From NCBI GenBank assembly GCA_017591395.1, contig WEDG01006427.1:38559-102558 (forward strand): DNA of 64,000 bases. Direction: 5' to 3'. This stretch comes from Schistocephalus solidus. Taxonomy: Eukaryota > Platyhelminthes > Cestoda > Diphyllobothriidea > Diphyllobothriidae. The notes beneath the pieces were generated by a model that saw only the letters and a list, made by a program, of their open reading frames with translations, had not been told where the DNA came from and ran no database searches. Positions 32,340 through 45,597 of the stretch are shown in pieces (the first letter of the stretch is position 1; every line of letters begins with the position of its first letter). The translations under genes were made by a program, and so were the position numbers.

Positions 32340-32620
32340 CTAGTAATATAACTAAAGTTAACACTGTGATAGCCTAAATCCTAACAATAAACCTATATCG
32401 TAAGCCTAACCTAAACACAAGCACTAAACCTGTACCCCTAGCGCCAACCTCTAAGCCCATTCTCAGCCCTAACCTTAAAATCTACTCCTAACGCTGACCT
32501 ACTAGCCCCAGGTCTAAAACCTTATCTCAACCTCTAATCCTACACCTTTAAACTAGTTCCAGCCCTAACACTAACCTCTAATAATAAGCTGAACTTTAAA
32601 CCTAATGGTAGGAATGGGTG
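32340..32620 (-). repeat. Telomere-like MITE interior, minus orientation
   Basis: The plus strand shows CCTAACC, CCTAAC and ACCCTA-like motifs continuously (for example AAGCCTAACCTAAAC and CAGCCCTAACCTTA). The termini are not recognisable. Confidence 0.5.
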
Positions 32621-33084
32621 AGGTAAACCTACCCATAGACGACGTGTAGCCACATATCCGATCACTAGCATGCGTTTTTTCGAAAACAGTTAAATTAAAT
32701 CACACATTACCTTACAAAGCTCAATAAATTGGTGATCACATTATTTTTCTACGTCTTCGAGTTTAAGTATTACTAAAAGTGATTACAAAACAGAGTGATA
32801 GGGTGGGAAACATCTCAAGTCATTTGCGGTTTTCAGTTTTTGCGTAAACATCTTCACAGTCAACTGTGTAGAGTACACTCTGAGAATATCCCAGCTTATC
32901 AACTGTGAAGTCATCAGCTGCCCTTTGAAGAAGGGATCACTCGAAAGATATAGTGTTGAAATATTGCATATCGAATTCGTTTCTTCTGCTCCTGTTAAAA
33001 GAAAGTGCATTTTTTAAAGTCAAGTACTTGAGTTTATAAAACGTTAATGATAATAATATTGTGGACGAGTGCTCACAGCTTAGG

Positions 33085-33480
33085 TTAGGGGGTATGCCCT
33101 TTTCTTTGCGTCTTGGAGCTCAATCTAGAACTCTCAAAATCCGTCGCATAGCAAATAATCAGATACGTCGGTTGTACGGACAAAGATAGGGGAACCCGGG
33201 CTGACCATTTCTGACTTATTAGACATCGTTAGTCAGCCTTATCCGACCACAGGTTTGGGCGCACCTGAGTTTCAAACGCAGCGTTTGGATTTCTGAGCGT
33301 TAGTTAGTTGAACTTTTAACCATCGGGCCCCGGGCTCGTTTTCCTGTCATTTGTGATTGAGGGACGCTTACCGAGGCGTTTGCGGACGTGTTCTTCCCTT
33401 TGTGTCTTGGGGCTCAGTCTAGAGCCCTCGTGAGCAATCGCATAGCGACTAGTAATATATTTAGCCAATTGTTCGCGTCT
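33085..33480 (-). repeat. tRNA-derived SINE (family A), one long and one partial copy, minus
   Basis: 33105-33345: TTGCGTCTTGGAGCTCAATC (tail), TGACCATTTCTGACTTATTA, GTTAGTCAGCC, then the tRNA-like head in reverse ending near CCATCGGGCCCCGGGCTCG. 33390-33475 repeats the tail only: TTGTGTCTTGGGGCTCAGTC, AGAGCCCTCG, CGCATAGCGACTAGTAATAT. Confidence 0.6.
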
Positions 33481-33559
33481 CAGGTGTCCCCAAACCTGAC
33501 GTTTGGGTAATGCTTGCTGACGACGGTTACTAATTCAGAAATGTGCACAACGGTGTCCC

Positions 33560-35540
33560 TTATCTTTGTCGGTACCTTCTTATGGTTACGATAATTTTAG
33601 ACGCCTCTATGACTATTTAAGATCGCCTTGCATTCCACTATTCTCTGAGTACGTGGAGGACCCTTTTGTGAGATCACGCTTGGGTTACGCCAACTTACTT
33701 CAGAGACAACATTTAACATCCAGTTTAGCCATCCAGCCAGCGAGTGGGGACGTGATTTGTGCTGTGGCACACTTTAATAATTCTATAACCTTCAGCAAAC
33801 GATTTTTTCTAAACAGTCCACTGCAGACAAACTCGCTTAAATCGATTCCAAACTCTGCATCTCCGAACCACGTCTGTCACTGTTTACACGTCAACCACTA
33901 ACTTAAACGTTAGTATGCGAATCAGACTATTGCCAGCAGATTTGTTTGCATAAAACTGCTTATCCCAGGACTTTAGCTAATGTACGCGAGTCTCCTACTT
34001 AAATGCGTCAACAATTAACTAATTCCCGATCGAAATAACTGCTCTGAAATCTGTTAAAACTCCTAAGCTGTCAAAGTATTACTTTCCTCAAAACATGGAT
34101 AGTCTCATTGATAAAAAATACCACGCAACAAGTATGTCGACCACACAGTGAGATGACATGTTTTGATAACAAATAATACGAAGTCAAGGCAGTATTCTCA
34201 TGGGATCGGCCACACACCAAACCGACTAGCGTATTGAAGCCAAGTAATTCTGATCAATGCTAAAAAGGAGCAAGAGGTGACGACTTCCCAGCTGCCCATT
34301 AAAGTGATTGCGAAACACATGGGGGAGAGTGAGCTGTCAGGTGTTGCAGAAATTGGTGGACCCCTGCTTGTACGGTGCTGATGATCTCTCAATTGAACCC
34401 CAATTTTGTGCGCTTATCGGTTCGTATCTAGCCGTAGGTGCTTATTTGACGTTATAACCGCTTAAACAGAACCTAGCCAGGCCTGAAACAACTGTCGCCC
34501 AATCTGCGCTATCTTTGAAATGCCCAGTTGTCTGCCCAAGACTGTTCTTACTTTCGGCAACCACACTCGACCAAGGAACATATCAAATGTAAACCGGGTG
34601 GTGAAGCGAGTTCTTCAATTCCCAATCTCAGGTCATGTGATTCTGTTTGCGTGCAAGTCCATTCATGGACGCGTTGAATATGAGAGCATGTATGTTGATT
34701 AGTCGTGAGCATGTTCGGGCAAATAAATCAAACAACTGATTTTCTGCCAAATTACTCCTGGTTATAACTAGCTAGAAAAAAATTAGCGTTATTCCACTCG
34801 AAATTTCATTCTCGAACGGGTATTCAAGACAGTTTCTTCCAAGGACGTCACACGATTCGGAGGGGATTCAAAGAAGCTATGCTAGTCACATGCCAGCTAA
34901 AGCGAAGAACGCAAACAATTCATTTAGCGTTCCGTAAATTCTGGAAATGGGCAATGAAGGGCGATGGCTGTGACACGCAGGTGAGCGTTGACTTAAAAAT
35001 CTCCTTTTATGCTGGCGTCATAGCGCTGGCGTGTGAGCGCTTTAAGTTATATCCCACTTTTGCAGTCCTGCGAAGCAATGGCACACATTGGCATTCTACG
35101 TATTAGCTTCCGCTTGACTATGAAAAATTAATTTGTTATTTTTCTGGTTCGGTATCCCTGTTTATAGTTCCATTTTCCACTTTTTCTTTATTGTTTATTA
35201 TAGTATATTCAGCTGCTTTTAGCCTTTCGGAATAAGATCGTTTATTCTTTAAGAGTCGGCATCTTCTTCCCCTTTTTGAGCAGTTCTGATATCTGTGTGC
35301 AAATATCCTTTCAGATCATTTCGATTCCTGGAATTTATTTCAAGACTATCTATAGTGTGGGGGCGTTTCTGTTCCCATTTCCTATCAGGAAGGAGAAGAA
35401 TATAATCAATTCAAAAAAGAAATATATACGTACTATGATCGGTAACAACCGTGAAGCAGCTGTCTGCGTCTTGCCTTTTGCACCTTTAGCAACATAACTG
35501 TGCATTGCATATGGTAAGTGTCCTATGAACAACGTTTGTT
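33560..35540. other. No recognisable gene
   Basis: The longest frame is 111 codons (33566-33901, plus) with no motif. No repeat matches noticed. Confidence 0.35.
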
Positions 35541-35553
35541 TATCACCGGTAGC

Positions 35554-35654
35554 TAGCTGGCAGGTGGGCGGACAAAATGGGATCGAGTGAGATCCTAGCC
35601 ACATCAGTGAGTGTTATGCGCTTGTTTGAGGTGTACATACAAATATATATCGTA
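35554..35654 (+). repeat. Dispersed repeat fragment preceding the 366-bp array
   Basis: Matches 1-105 (AGCTGGCAGG, AATGGGATCGAGTGA, CCACATCAGTG, ATGCGCTTGTTTGA) and ends in a short TA-rich run. Confidence 0.65.
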
Positions 35655-35689
35655 GATCGGCTTTCACCGATCGAGTACGGGACTCCATC

Positions 35690-37008
35690 ATCCCGCAGTT
35701 CCATTGACCTAACTCCCGACACCCACCATTAAGCCCGAAACATACTGTATCAATCTACCCATCTATCTGTCGTGTCTCCTCACTGCAATTAAAACTTGAC
35801 CAACTTCGTCCTGGTACTTGGTTGCCTGTTCGTAACCTTTGCCACCCATACGGAGCTTGTTTGCTTCGGGAAGCCACTAGATCGGTGTGCGCCTATTCCT
35901 GTTTGAACAAATACCCGATTTGCAGCGACAGAGAATGACAGGTGTTGAGGCACTGATGAACTTCGGTTCGACGGAGTGCTTCTGACCCATCTGCTAGACC
36001 CAGAGTGTGGACTGTCTACGCAGTGCTCGAGTGCATGTTTGTGTTTCCAGTCCCAGCTGATAGTCAGGGTTATGATTGGCTGAATGAAGGCAGAATAAGC
36101 CCAAAACAGACTGTATCAATCTACCCATCTTTTTTGACGTGTCTTTTCTCCGAAATTATAAATTGGCCGATTTCGGCCAGGTAATTGGTTGTTTGTTAGT
36201 GCATTTTGCACCCAATACGTAGCTTATTTGTTTCGGGAAGCCAATAGATCAGTCTACGCCTATTCCTGTTTGAATAAATACCCGATCTGCAGTGACAGAG
36301 AATGACAGGTGGTGATGCACTGATGATCTTCTGTTCGATGAAGTGCTACTGACCCATCTGCTAGATCCAATGTGTGGACTGTCTGCGCCGTACTCGAGTG
36401 CATGTTTGTGTTTCCAGTCCCAGCTGGTACTCAGGGTTATGATTGGCTGATTGAAGTTTAAGTAAGTCCGTAACAGACTGTATCCTTCTCTTCATCTTTT
36501 CTGTCGTGTCTTCTGTCTAAACTTATAGCCTGTCGGACTTCGGCCAGTAATTATTTGCCTGGTCATGACCTTTGCCACCCATACGGAGCTTGTTTACCTC
36601 GGGAAGCCAATAGATCAGTCTACGCCTATTCCTGTTTGAATAAATACCCGATCTGCAGCGACAGAGAATGACAGGTGGCGATGCACTGATGAACTTCGGT
36701 TCGATGAAGTGCTTATGACCCATCTGCTAGACCCAGTGTGTGGACTGTAGGCGCCGTACTCGAGTGCATGTTTGTGTTTCCAGTCCCAGCTGGTAGTCAG
36801 GGTTATGATTGGCTGAATGAAGGCAGAATAAGCCCGAAACAGACTCTATCAATCTACCCATATTCTCTGTCGTGTCTCCTCTCTGCAATTATAACTTGGC
36901 CGACTTCGGCCTGGTAATTGGTTGCCTGTTCGTGACCTTTGCCACCCATACGGAGCTTGTTTGCTTCGGGAAGCCACTAGATCGGTGTGCGCCTCTTCCT
37001 GTTTAGAC

Positions 37009-37010
<2 letters not shown>
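35690..37010 (+). repeat. Tandem array of a 366-bp unit (3.6 copies)
   Basis: The landmark CAATCTACCC, or its diverged form, occurs at 35751, 36117, about 36483 and 36850, giving a period of 366-367 bases. Each unit carries TTTGCCACCCATACGGAGCTT, CGATTTGCAGCGACAGAGAA, TGACAGGTG, GATGAACTTCGGTTCGA, TGTTTGTGTTTCCAGTCCCA and AGGGTTATGATTGGCTGA. The last unit breaks off at CTGTTTAGACA, where a TA run begins. Units differ by several percent. The array is noncoding: the same stretch is open in different frames in different units. Confidence 0.88.

Positions 37011-37048
<38 letters not shown>
37011..37048. repeat. (TA)n microsatellite at the array end
   Basis: About 19 TA dinucleotides directly after the truncated last 366-bp unit. 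Confidence 0.95.
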
Positions 37049-37049
<1 letters not shown>

Positions 37050-37050
<1 letters not shown>

Positions 37051-40000
37051 GTCACTAAATTCACAAGTGGTAATAAATTTTTTAAAAATCTAAGAAATCT
37101 AAAAGAATTGATCCGTGCCTGATAAAATCGATGCTGTTCTCGGTGGCCAAGCGTCTTCGTATCTTATGATTACCTCATGGAAATCACCGGGATCTTTTTG
37201 CCGTTGGTTCTGCCCTCCACAGCATGAAAGCCTTCATCTGATTGGGGTATCAACCTAATTTATAGACACAGTGCATCGAATAAACCTTGGTGATTACCTG
37301 ATCAGCTTAGCATATGGTATGTAGTCTGGGTGGTTTTTACATTGCTACGACTTTTATGTAAGTAGCCATTATTCGGTCAAAAGATTGTGTTAAAGTTAAG
37401 CTTATTTTAACTGTTAAGGCTTCGGTTTGGGTTAAGGTTAGGGGCAGGGGCGTACGTCCTAAGGCCCCACCCGTACCACAATACCCGTAAGACAAATTCA
37501 TGGGATAGTGGTTGCTCCCCTGGACTACGTACTATATCCTTGCCCCTGATCAACTGATGCATCCTATATCAAGTAACTTTTGAATGCAGGTGGAGAATGG
37601 CCACCAAATCCTTTCCGTACGTCTCTTCTTCTCGCTGTACAAATGCACGAAGCGATTACCATTCTATGAACTGATATGTTCTGTCTCCATGATTTCTTAT
37701 TAGAGAGGGACTAATCTAGTACGTTTGCCGGGCAAAGTAGAGCCGGATATAAGGCTCAGCGATCTCAAAAATGATAAACCAGAACTGGAGCAACCACCTG
37801 ATTTGCTGTAGGAGGTAATAGACGTGACAAAAACTTCTAGCCTGGAAGAGGTCAATGAGAATGAGAAATCGAAAGGAGAGCGAGAGATATAGAGAGTGTA
37901 CACTGATGTATGTGAGAGGAGAGTGAGGTTAACTCTTGGGATTGCGCCCCCACGGCAACCGCATGTTCCTCGATATAACCAATCGGATTTAACCGAAATC
38001 GCGGAAACCAAACGAAAAGTACAACTTTGATGACAAGAAAGTCAGGAAAAAAAGGGCATGCCTTAATTTCCGATGTTTTCGTTACCGAGACGCTCCTCTA
38101 AACTGATATCTTAAAATCATGGCCACCTAACAGGTTTAAATTATTTGCCTGCGTCACAGATATTAAACTTAAAAATTTGTTACTTTCGCAGCCATAATAA
38201 CGGTCATACAAAGTTAGACCACCACAAGCTCTTTGGATGGAATGAACCAACCAGCTAAGATTCTGCAATCTGCGTCTCATAAGTTTCCACAGAACTCGGT
38301 CCGCACAGTAAACATATAATAATGTGGCCAGTAGATCCAAGAAGAGCGAATAAAACTAAAATGTTCAACGGGATAATTTATATGACACTTAGACACAGAA
38401 AAGGCTAAGTACTGCAGGGAATCTTTGAAGGTTGACAAATCTGTGTCAAGAATACCTTCATACAGGCTACTATCTCAGAATTCCACCAACTTTTAACTAA
38501 TGAAACCTTGCTACCATCTTTTCTTTCATTAATCGAAGCGATTGGTCGGATCTCAGGTGAATGTATGACTAGTGCAGGAGAAAAAGAAAATGAAAGGGAA
38601 TGATTTGTCGATCGCTGGAAAAATTTCTTTATTTTTCTGATCTTTCGAACTCGTGCAGAGATAAAATTGTGAACGAGGCAAGCTTACATGTTCGAACCCG
38701 GAGGAAACAAACGGAAATAGCACTCACACTATGGCAAACTCTGCCATGTACTAAAGACGCTTCGACATTGACCGAACACATCGATCCAGGAATAGGTATG
38801 AGAATTGTACACTGGCCCAAAGTTACCATGCGCGTCATTGTCATGCACCCGAAGAACTGATGAAATTCCAGTGAGCAGTCGAGTGTAGTGTATCGTATCC
38901 TGTGCTTAAACTGTACTTTTATTACAAAGGCCAGACTGAGCATATGCTCGAAACGGGCATAGACGAACATAATCCAGCTCTGCGACGGGGTGATGAATTA
39001 TTACAAGTGGCTGTCGCCACCTTAAAAACGGGGTTATGAGTTTAAATTCATGGCCCCCAAGATAATCACCCACGTCAGATGGAAGGCATTCGAGAATCGA
39101 TTGAAACCTGGGCCTTGGGTGTGAACGAAGTCAGTCGATGTATCGATCAGGCTTCGGCATTCAAAGCCGAGCGCAGTCACCTCCATACGTGGGCCACTAA
39201 TGTTTGATTGGCTTCCACCTCCCATAACTGCCACTTGTCTTGTCGCCATTGGTATCTCAGACGGCGGACTCCTTCACGAGTTCTGAAGCTGAGAAAAATA
39301 AAAAGGTTGTTCCGATGCTCAACCAGTCATATTCTACTCTACTTTTATTTTCGCTTTGCTTGTATTACCTTTGTTACACCATATTTTTTAGCTTAAAGCC
39401 CAAACGTTTGTTAAGCTGCCTTTGTGCAACTGCGTGACGCAGCTGCGAGGTGTTCGACTCATCGGTTACCCAATCCAGTTTTTAATGTCAAGCTGTTTAA
39501 TTTCCTTGGAAGTTCATGCATGAACGTTTAATGAATTCTCTGAAACAAACCTTCTCGGGTTCGGTCTGAAAGCTCGCATGAGCTGAATTCCATCCTTTTG
39601 AATATTCACATCTAGCCAAAAGGAAGTCAGCAGCATATGAATACTGCTTAATTGCCCAGCGAACAAAATGTTTGGTGTGCATCTATGCTTGTGATTTCAC
39701 CGACGCGAAACATTTAACAATTACACGTTTTGTAGTCCATATTATGAGGAAAGCCGGGAATCATTGAGACTTGCATACATCGGAAAAAAGCGTTTTTAGA
39801 GAACGAACATTTATTCGGTGCATCGGCCTCCTGTTAGTCGCGCCATCGGTAAACTGGATCAGCCGCATTTTCGGAGCAAATTCTAGAGAGCAGAAACAGA
39901 ACGAAAGTATCATCACAAAGTTATTCCGTTTACCTAGACCGATGACTGCTCCAATAAAACACACTCAAAGCGCCAAGCCTGGCAGGGTGGTCCTTATTTT

Positions 40001-40790
40001 GGGCAGAAGGAGACTGTTTGGCGAGGGTTTAGTCACACGAACCCCTTACGTCTGTGTCCGACGTGGTCAAGCGTGGGGCTGTGTGAGCAAGCCAATGACT
40101 GGCCGATTATGCCTTTGATAGCTCACTGACAGGACCGCCTGACGGCATAGACTGACCAAAGAATCCATGAAGTGTACGGCGGTGGAGGATGGGTTGGGGC
40201 CGCGGATGCCGGCAGCTTGAATGCTTATCGGTAATTTAGTTTCTCTGCATATTTACGTTACTCGCTGGCTGAGGAGAGATTTAACACTAGTTTAATTAAC
40301 TGCCCTACGGGACTAAAAAAAGAGACTAGTCTTTGCCAGGTGGCGGAGTAACTGGGCAGTCACACGTTTGGCACGACAGCATGGCCACGTGCCAGGGCTC
40401 TAAATTGATTCTTAAATGAATAGTGGTTGTGTTTCAGGTCACTCGCCTCGTCCCGTTGACGGGGATCAAAAAGTCAATATGTGTTGTGGCACTTCTACGA
40501 GTCCAGATCATTCGGCCAGCATCTTAATTGTCTGGTACGTTTTGCCTCAATTGAATGGGTAAACTGCAAATAGATAACGAAAAAAGACAACAACTAGGAG
40601 TGATTTTTTTGCCAGGAACATGGTCATTTATGCCCTCGGATCTCAACACTGCACTCGGTCAATTTACCAAAGATTGGCACCCACCTTGAGCGAGCATTTC
40701 TTTGCAAAGATCATCATCAGTGCTGGTTCTTGGTAACGATTGGATATGCAGTCCCACCTAGCTTAAGTTAACCTCCCTTCCCTTTCGTTC
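37050..40790. other. No recognisable gene
   Basis: A short GGTTAAGG-like stretch lies near 37425-37445. Frames reach 115 codons (39771-40118, plus; 38629-38970, minus) without motifs. The 39.5-39.7 kb stretch resembles 61.02-61.2 kb weakly in order of motifs (CTTGGAAGTT/TTCCGAGGAA and later blocks), but not enough to define a repeat. Confidence 0.35.
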
Positions 40791-40799
40791 ACTCCCAAT

Positions 40800-41015
40800 T
40801 ACGTCTCCCTCAAGCGTCACTATTAGGATTAGCGTTCGGTTTAGTGTTAGGCTTAAAGGTATCAGTAAGGGTTAGCTTAGGAGGTTGGTGTTAGAGATAT
40901 AGTTAGGAGTTATCTTGAGGTTTTTGGTTGAGGTTAGGGTTGGGATAAGGTGAGGAGTAAGGTTTCTGGCTAAGGTTGGGCCTAGAGGCCTTGTGTGAAG
41001 GTTTAGGCTATCATC
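40800..41015 (+). repeat. Telomere-like MITE interior
   Basis: Degenerate motifs such as GGATTAGCGTTCGG, AGTGTTAGG, AGGGTTAGCTTAGG and TGAGGTTAGGGTTGGG run for about 180 bases, ending near GGCTAAGGTTGGG. Termini are eroded. The overlapping minus-strand frame is composition-driven. Confidence 0.5.
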
Positions 41016-41059
41016 GTTGTCAACTTCGATTATATCTTCGGTCACTGGCATCACAAGAG

Positions 41060-42730
41060 TCGGTTTTAACGACGTGTTCTTTCATTTTCTTCTTTAGTGT
41101 GATTACTCATCACGTGTTCGGATCAAATCAAAACCAATGTTGTCAGTTTTTATTTTTTATTTTGTTTACAACTTCTACTTTATAGTACTTCAAATTGTGT
41201 TCTCGCGTTTATACGCTTCGTTGGTGCATTTAAACAAGTTGATGGTGTCCAGATAAGTTTCTGAGTTTTCGGTTCTCGAAAACAGCTACATGTCAATAAC
41301 GTCTACCCCCTTCCTCATAAATCTCCTAGTATCACCACTCCCGTAGTACGGGGGTCCGTGTCTCACTTTCTTGGAGTGGGGCCACATAGCCGATCGTTGC
41401 TGATTTCCCTCCCCATTATAGCGAACTGGAGCTACATGATTACCAGTTAGAACCTTGCTTGCTGTGTCAGTGCCAAAACATAGTCATTAAAGTTGAGCAT
41501 TATATTTAGGTGTGATGTTAGCCAGTAAGACAGCTAAGCCATGTTGAACAAGGGTTTGTCGGAGTGACGTCTCGAACTATGTCCTCTTCGGCCGATAGCT
41601 TTTGTAATTGAACCACCTGAGGCGGCAACGGTTCATCGTTTACTATCAGGATCATATACCCTCGAGCCGTGAAGGAACTATCATTTTCGATAGATGTTCC
41701 TCGAAATGAGTCCTACTGAACCCTGTGGGCGCCAGCGTCGTAAAATACTGAGAGGTTCACAGCATGCAAGAGTCAAAGTCTGCAGTTGTACAGCAGAATG
41801 ACCTTAAGCGTAGGTTCATGCACTTCAGGTCTGGTGTTTAGTTGACCCTCATAGTGCATATGCATTTTTTCCCTTTTTATCAAAAAGTGCGTTTAATGTT
41901 ACTTTTTCTTGACTATCCTCTACATGCTTGCCACACTTTATCATTGGATTTGCTAATATTGCTGTTTTCCGCATACATACCTACTGTTCTTTCCACCTGT
42001 TCTATTTAAACATGCACGTATGATTGGTTTTTTTTCTGCGCTCAGTTTTCGGTGTATCGGTCGAACTCGTGACAGACGACACAAGAAATGACGTCAAATT
42101 ATTCAACTAGCGGAATGAGGACGTCACTACCCTCTCTCCCAATACAACTTCTTCCATGTCCCATATAACAAAAGGTTCTTGAGTGGTTTGTCTGCTTTGC
42201 ATGAATTGTTGTTGATGGGCAACATCTACTGGCCTACGGTAATCTATACATGTGTCATATATTACCGACATTCGGTATGTGGTCATTAAGGTACCTGTGA
42301 GAACCTTAGTTGCTCCGGAGAACAAAGGTAGAGCCAACTAATTCTGGAGCAACGGTCACACGAGCAGGAAAGAAAAAATTCAAAGTATTCCGGAGGGATT
42401 TTTTAAGAGAAAAATGCAGATTTTCCGAGGAATTTAACTCCCTCAGGTTTTCAAGATGGAATTTCCTCTAAAATTCCGAAGCCTATGACAGCTGTAATTT
42501 CATCATTGGGCCTTCTTCCTTTCGAGGGGGAATTTTCCAAAATCTCGGAATGGAACAAGAGTATTACGGTGTGAAACACTAATTTCTGGGAGCGTAAGTA
42601 AGGCTGAGAAGCACAGAACGAGGTAAACGAGGAAGACGAGAATGACTGCTCAGATCGGAATAACAACCGCCTGTCTTTAAATAATTACGCTGTTGTACTG
42701 CGTTTGTGATAGGTTGCTTAATGACTAATG
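41060..42730. other. No recognisable gene
   Basis: Only frames below 80 codons, apart from a minus-strand frame running through the GA microsatellite. No repeat match seen. Confidence 0.35.
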
Positions 42731-42732
42731 AT

Positions 42733-42736
42733 AAGA

Positions 42737-42802
<66 letters not shown>
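42733..42802. repeat. (GA)n microsatellite
   Basis: About 33 GA units with one GT interruption at the left end. Confidence 0.95.
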
Positions 42803-42804
<2 letters not shown>

Positions 42805-43925
42805 TTTAATATTCGAACTTGCCTTCCATGGGAAGCTGCTCTGCAAATCAATGACGCAACCATTATTTGCACAGGTTTCACCATATTTTGAATGCATTGG
42901 AATATGACGCGCTGCCCATTGAAGCGTGTCTATAAACGCGTGTTGTACGCTCTAGCAACCAATCAGATAAGCATGACGTCAAGTGTAGAGCAAATAGAGC
43001 CTCAAACTGCAACTAGTTGCACACTTTGGGAACTCTGTCAGTCACCGTTCCGCTTTATATGCATCCTTATACACACACACACGGCTAATCGCTGTTTTGT
43101 ATCGCCTAAGAAGTCCTGTGTATATTCTTGCCATACTCCACTAGTTGCCAAACCTCAGAGCTTGCAAAAACGTAAACATGAGAAAAATAAGAGTATGCAT
43201 GCACACGTGCCTACTTACGGTGTTTGCCCAGGCATTTATGACAAACTGTCGTCCCTGTTTGCTTACACGACGCTGCCTCTGTCTACCTGTCGAAAGCACA
43301 TACATTTGTCTGTGGTGCAGCAGGTGTTCTTCCGGTTGCACTCTGGTCGCCATAAACGCTGACCGTCGCTCTCGGTCCACCGCAAATATAGAGGTTTCAG
43401 TAGAGATATTTGGTTAATTAATTACCTGTCTTAGAACGCCCACCCACCTTCCTTCATCAGCCTTTACCGTCTAATCCAGGACCTTGGTCATCCCTTTCCA
43501 ATGCATACCAGTGATGCACTCAATAGCACGTGCTTTTAATTTGGAAGCGTGGTTGTGTGCTTTGAAGGGCGTTACTCGTTTACATTGCCAGTATATTTGA
43601 TGTTTTCCTAACACGTTTTCAAATGAATTAGATTCAATGGCTGCTTACTGACTTTTATTGAGGCATCCGTTTCTCCTTTCGTCCCATTGAATTTTCAGTC
43701 CCCGTTGTTTGCAGCCCTTTACGTATATAATTTTACCCTACACGCTGTAGAGACTCTGGATCCAAACGGGGACCTGATCAGAGCATGTTTAGATAACTCA
43801 GCGCAGAATCCGTGCATCCTATCACAAATGTCACACACGGGTGAATGTAATAGCACGCCTAGGTTCAAACATCACGCCATGACATCCACTGCGTCCAATC
43901 CGAGCACGAGAGGTTAGACTGCCTC
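42805..43925. other. Unrecognised stretch with a 156-codon frame
   Basis: The frame 42892-43362 (plus) is one of the longer non-repeat frames here. Its product is rich in Cys, His and Arg but shows no spaced zinc-finger pattern and no family motif. A minus-strand frame overlaps it. I leave it uncalled; it is a candidate only if transcript or homology evidence appears. Confidence 0.3.
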
Positions 43926-43929
43926 GAAC

Positions 43930-44410
43930 AGGTGACTGGTGCATGAGAGAGTGCGGTCGGAGGACCGAGTACCAAAAGCTCTCAGAGCATTCTTTACTAT
44001 AATAAACTTGCTGGGCTTTTAACCTATCACGAGCCGTGGCTTGGAAGACTGCCAACTGCCTGGGAAACTTGGTCCTCTCAGGACAGAGAGTCGGGCTCAA
44101 TGGCTCCTTCCAAATGCAGCCTTTATTTTACTCCCATTCATTTGGAATCCTGACCACCCATTTCTTGTTAGTGTGGAATTCCGCACCACCATGAGTGGAT
44201 TAGACCGCGTGTGACACGTGTAGACGGACTGATTAGGTTCGCCAGCCTCCAGTTTACTTGACTCTGTCATAAAATCGGGCTCAGTTGTGTGAGGGCGGAG
44301 AGAGTGTGGCAGATGGCAAGCAAGTCTTCTAGTCTTATAAAGTAATTCACGTGCAATTCATCCACGGGCACACAATTATCATAATCTTTCGGGTGGTCAA
44401 ACTGTCACGT
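43930..44410 (+). repeat. SINE-like element (family B), diverged
   Basis: GAGAGAGTGCGGTCGG and GAGGACCGAGT, then AGCCGTGGCTTGGAAGAC and TGCCAACTGCC, CTCAATGGCTCCTTCC, TTTACTTGACTCTGTCATAA and GAGAGAGTGTGGCAGATGG. The end is GGGTGGTCAAACTGTCACG. The order equals that of 21400-21910. Confidence 0.6.
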
Positions 44411-44411
44411 T

Positions 44412-45597
44412 GATAACAGTGTGAGCCTCAAAAGCCCTCGTGACTAGCGATCAATATTTGTGTCCCCTATACTTTCTTGAGTGCATAAAGTTGGGCAAGC
44501 GCCTGGACCATAGCGTTCCGAGTTTAAGTATAAGAACTCTTGCAGGAGTTCACCGCAAGATACGAGAAAATACCAGAAATGTACAGCAAAGCGATCGTAT
44601 GAGTGCCTGCACAGCGCAGTGCACGTGGATTTGCCTAGTAAACATGTTTTAATCAGAGCCGAAGTCTTTGATCAGCACACGGTATTTATTTTACTCGTTT
44701 AGAACAGTTACCTCCGCGGCTACGAAACTTAATTAGTGGCTTATGTAGATAATGAGTGGGGTAATTTTTGCAGCAGTTTACTGCGTTTTATAGTTGTTTG
44801 CGTTCTTCGGTACGTGATGCATTCGCCCAGCTTAGTTTACATGGATATGCTAACAACAAGGCACGCGAACATTCATTTATGTTCACCTGGTATCGATGTT
44901 CATGCTGGACGTGCCCATGGGAGCTACGGATTGATATACAATCTTAACCGTTGATTCTGCTGGAACGCGCTCCAACCCCTTCAAAGCATCCTTCATATAA
45001 GGCAGGGCCAATTGACTCTTGACCTGGTTTCTCTTGAAAATGGGTGGAACTATTAGGGCTTTAGTCACACAAGTTGACCGAGAAGCTAGAGGAGTTGTAC
45101 GCATTTTGTCATCTGGAATGCACCATTGTGTCTGGACGATGAATTCCGGTGAGCGCCTGAAGTCTCAAACAAGTAGACTTTAGCTTCTACTTGTCGGCCA
45201 ATCTTCTATTTAACCTATATGACATCTGTTCTGTTAAGAGAGTACCTCGTTGCTGGCTGTACACTACCTTGAAAAATGAGCTTGTTTTATAAATGAATAA
45301 TCATTCAAGTAAGGCCATGTACGGTAGATGGAAAACTTTCTTGGCCAGAGGCCTTTCATTGCAAAACAGAGTCCAGCCGCTGCAAGCAAAATTATGTCGG
45401 TCCCTCTACTTCTGAGTCGGTTCTGGTGTGCCTGCTAGCCGCAGCAAGTGGGGCCTAGTTCATTTGGGAGGACTGATCTGCCTGGCTAACAGTCCAAGCG
45501 ATCACAATTAAGCCCTTTGGCCGATAAAGAATTATACAGTCTAGCTATAGGACTTACGGCACACAGGTCACCTTAGCACTAGATTAAAGTTTTAGAG
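44412..45597. other. No recognisable feature
   Basis: Only short frames and no repeat match. Confidence 0.35.

Noticed and set aside
35690..37010. CRISPR-like array
   Set aside because: The repeat unit is 366 bp with no unique spacers, and the sequence is eukaryotic.
37447..37555. Short hAT-like element with CAGGGGC ends (CAGGGGCGTACG on the left, CCTTGCCCCTG on the right)
   Set aside because: Only seven bases of terminal inverted repeat and no 8-bp target duplication; not distinguishable from chance.
40800..41015. True interstitial telomere array
   Set aside because: The motifs are degenerate and sit in the same flanks as the MITE interior at 30.7 kb, so they are part of that element family rather than a telomere fusion.
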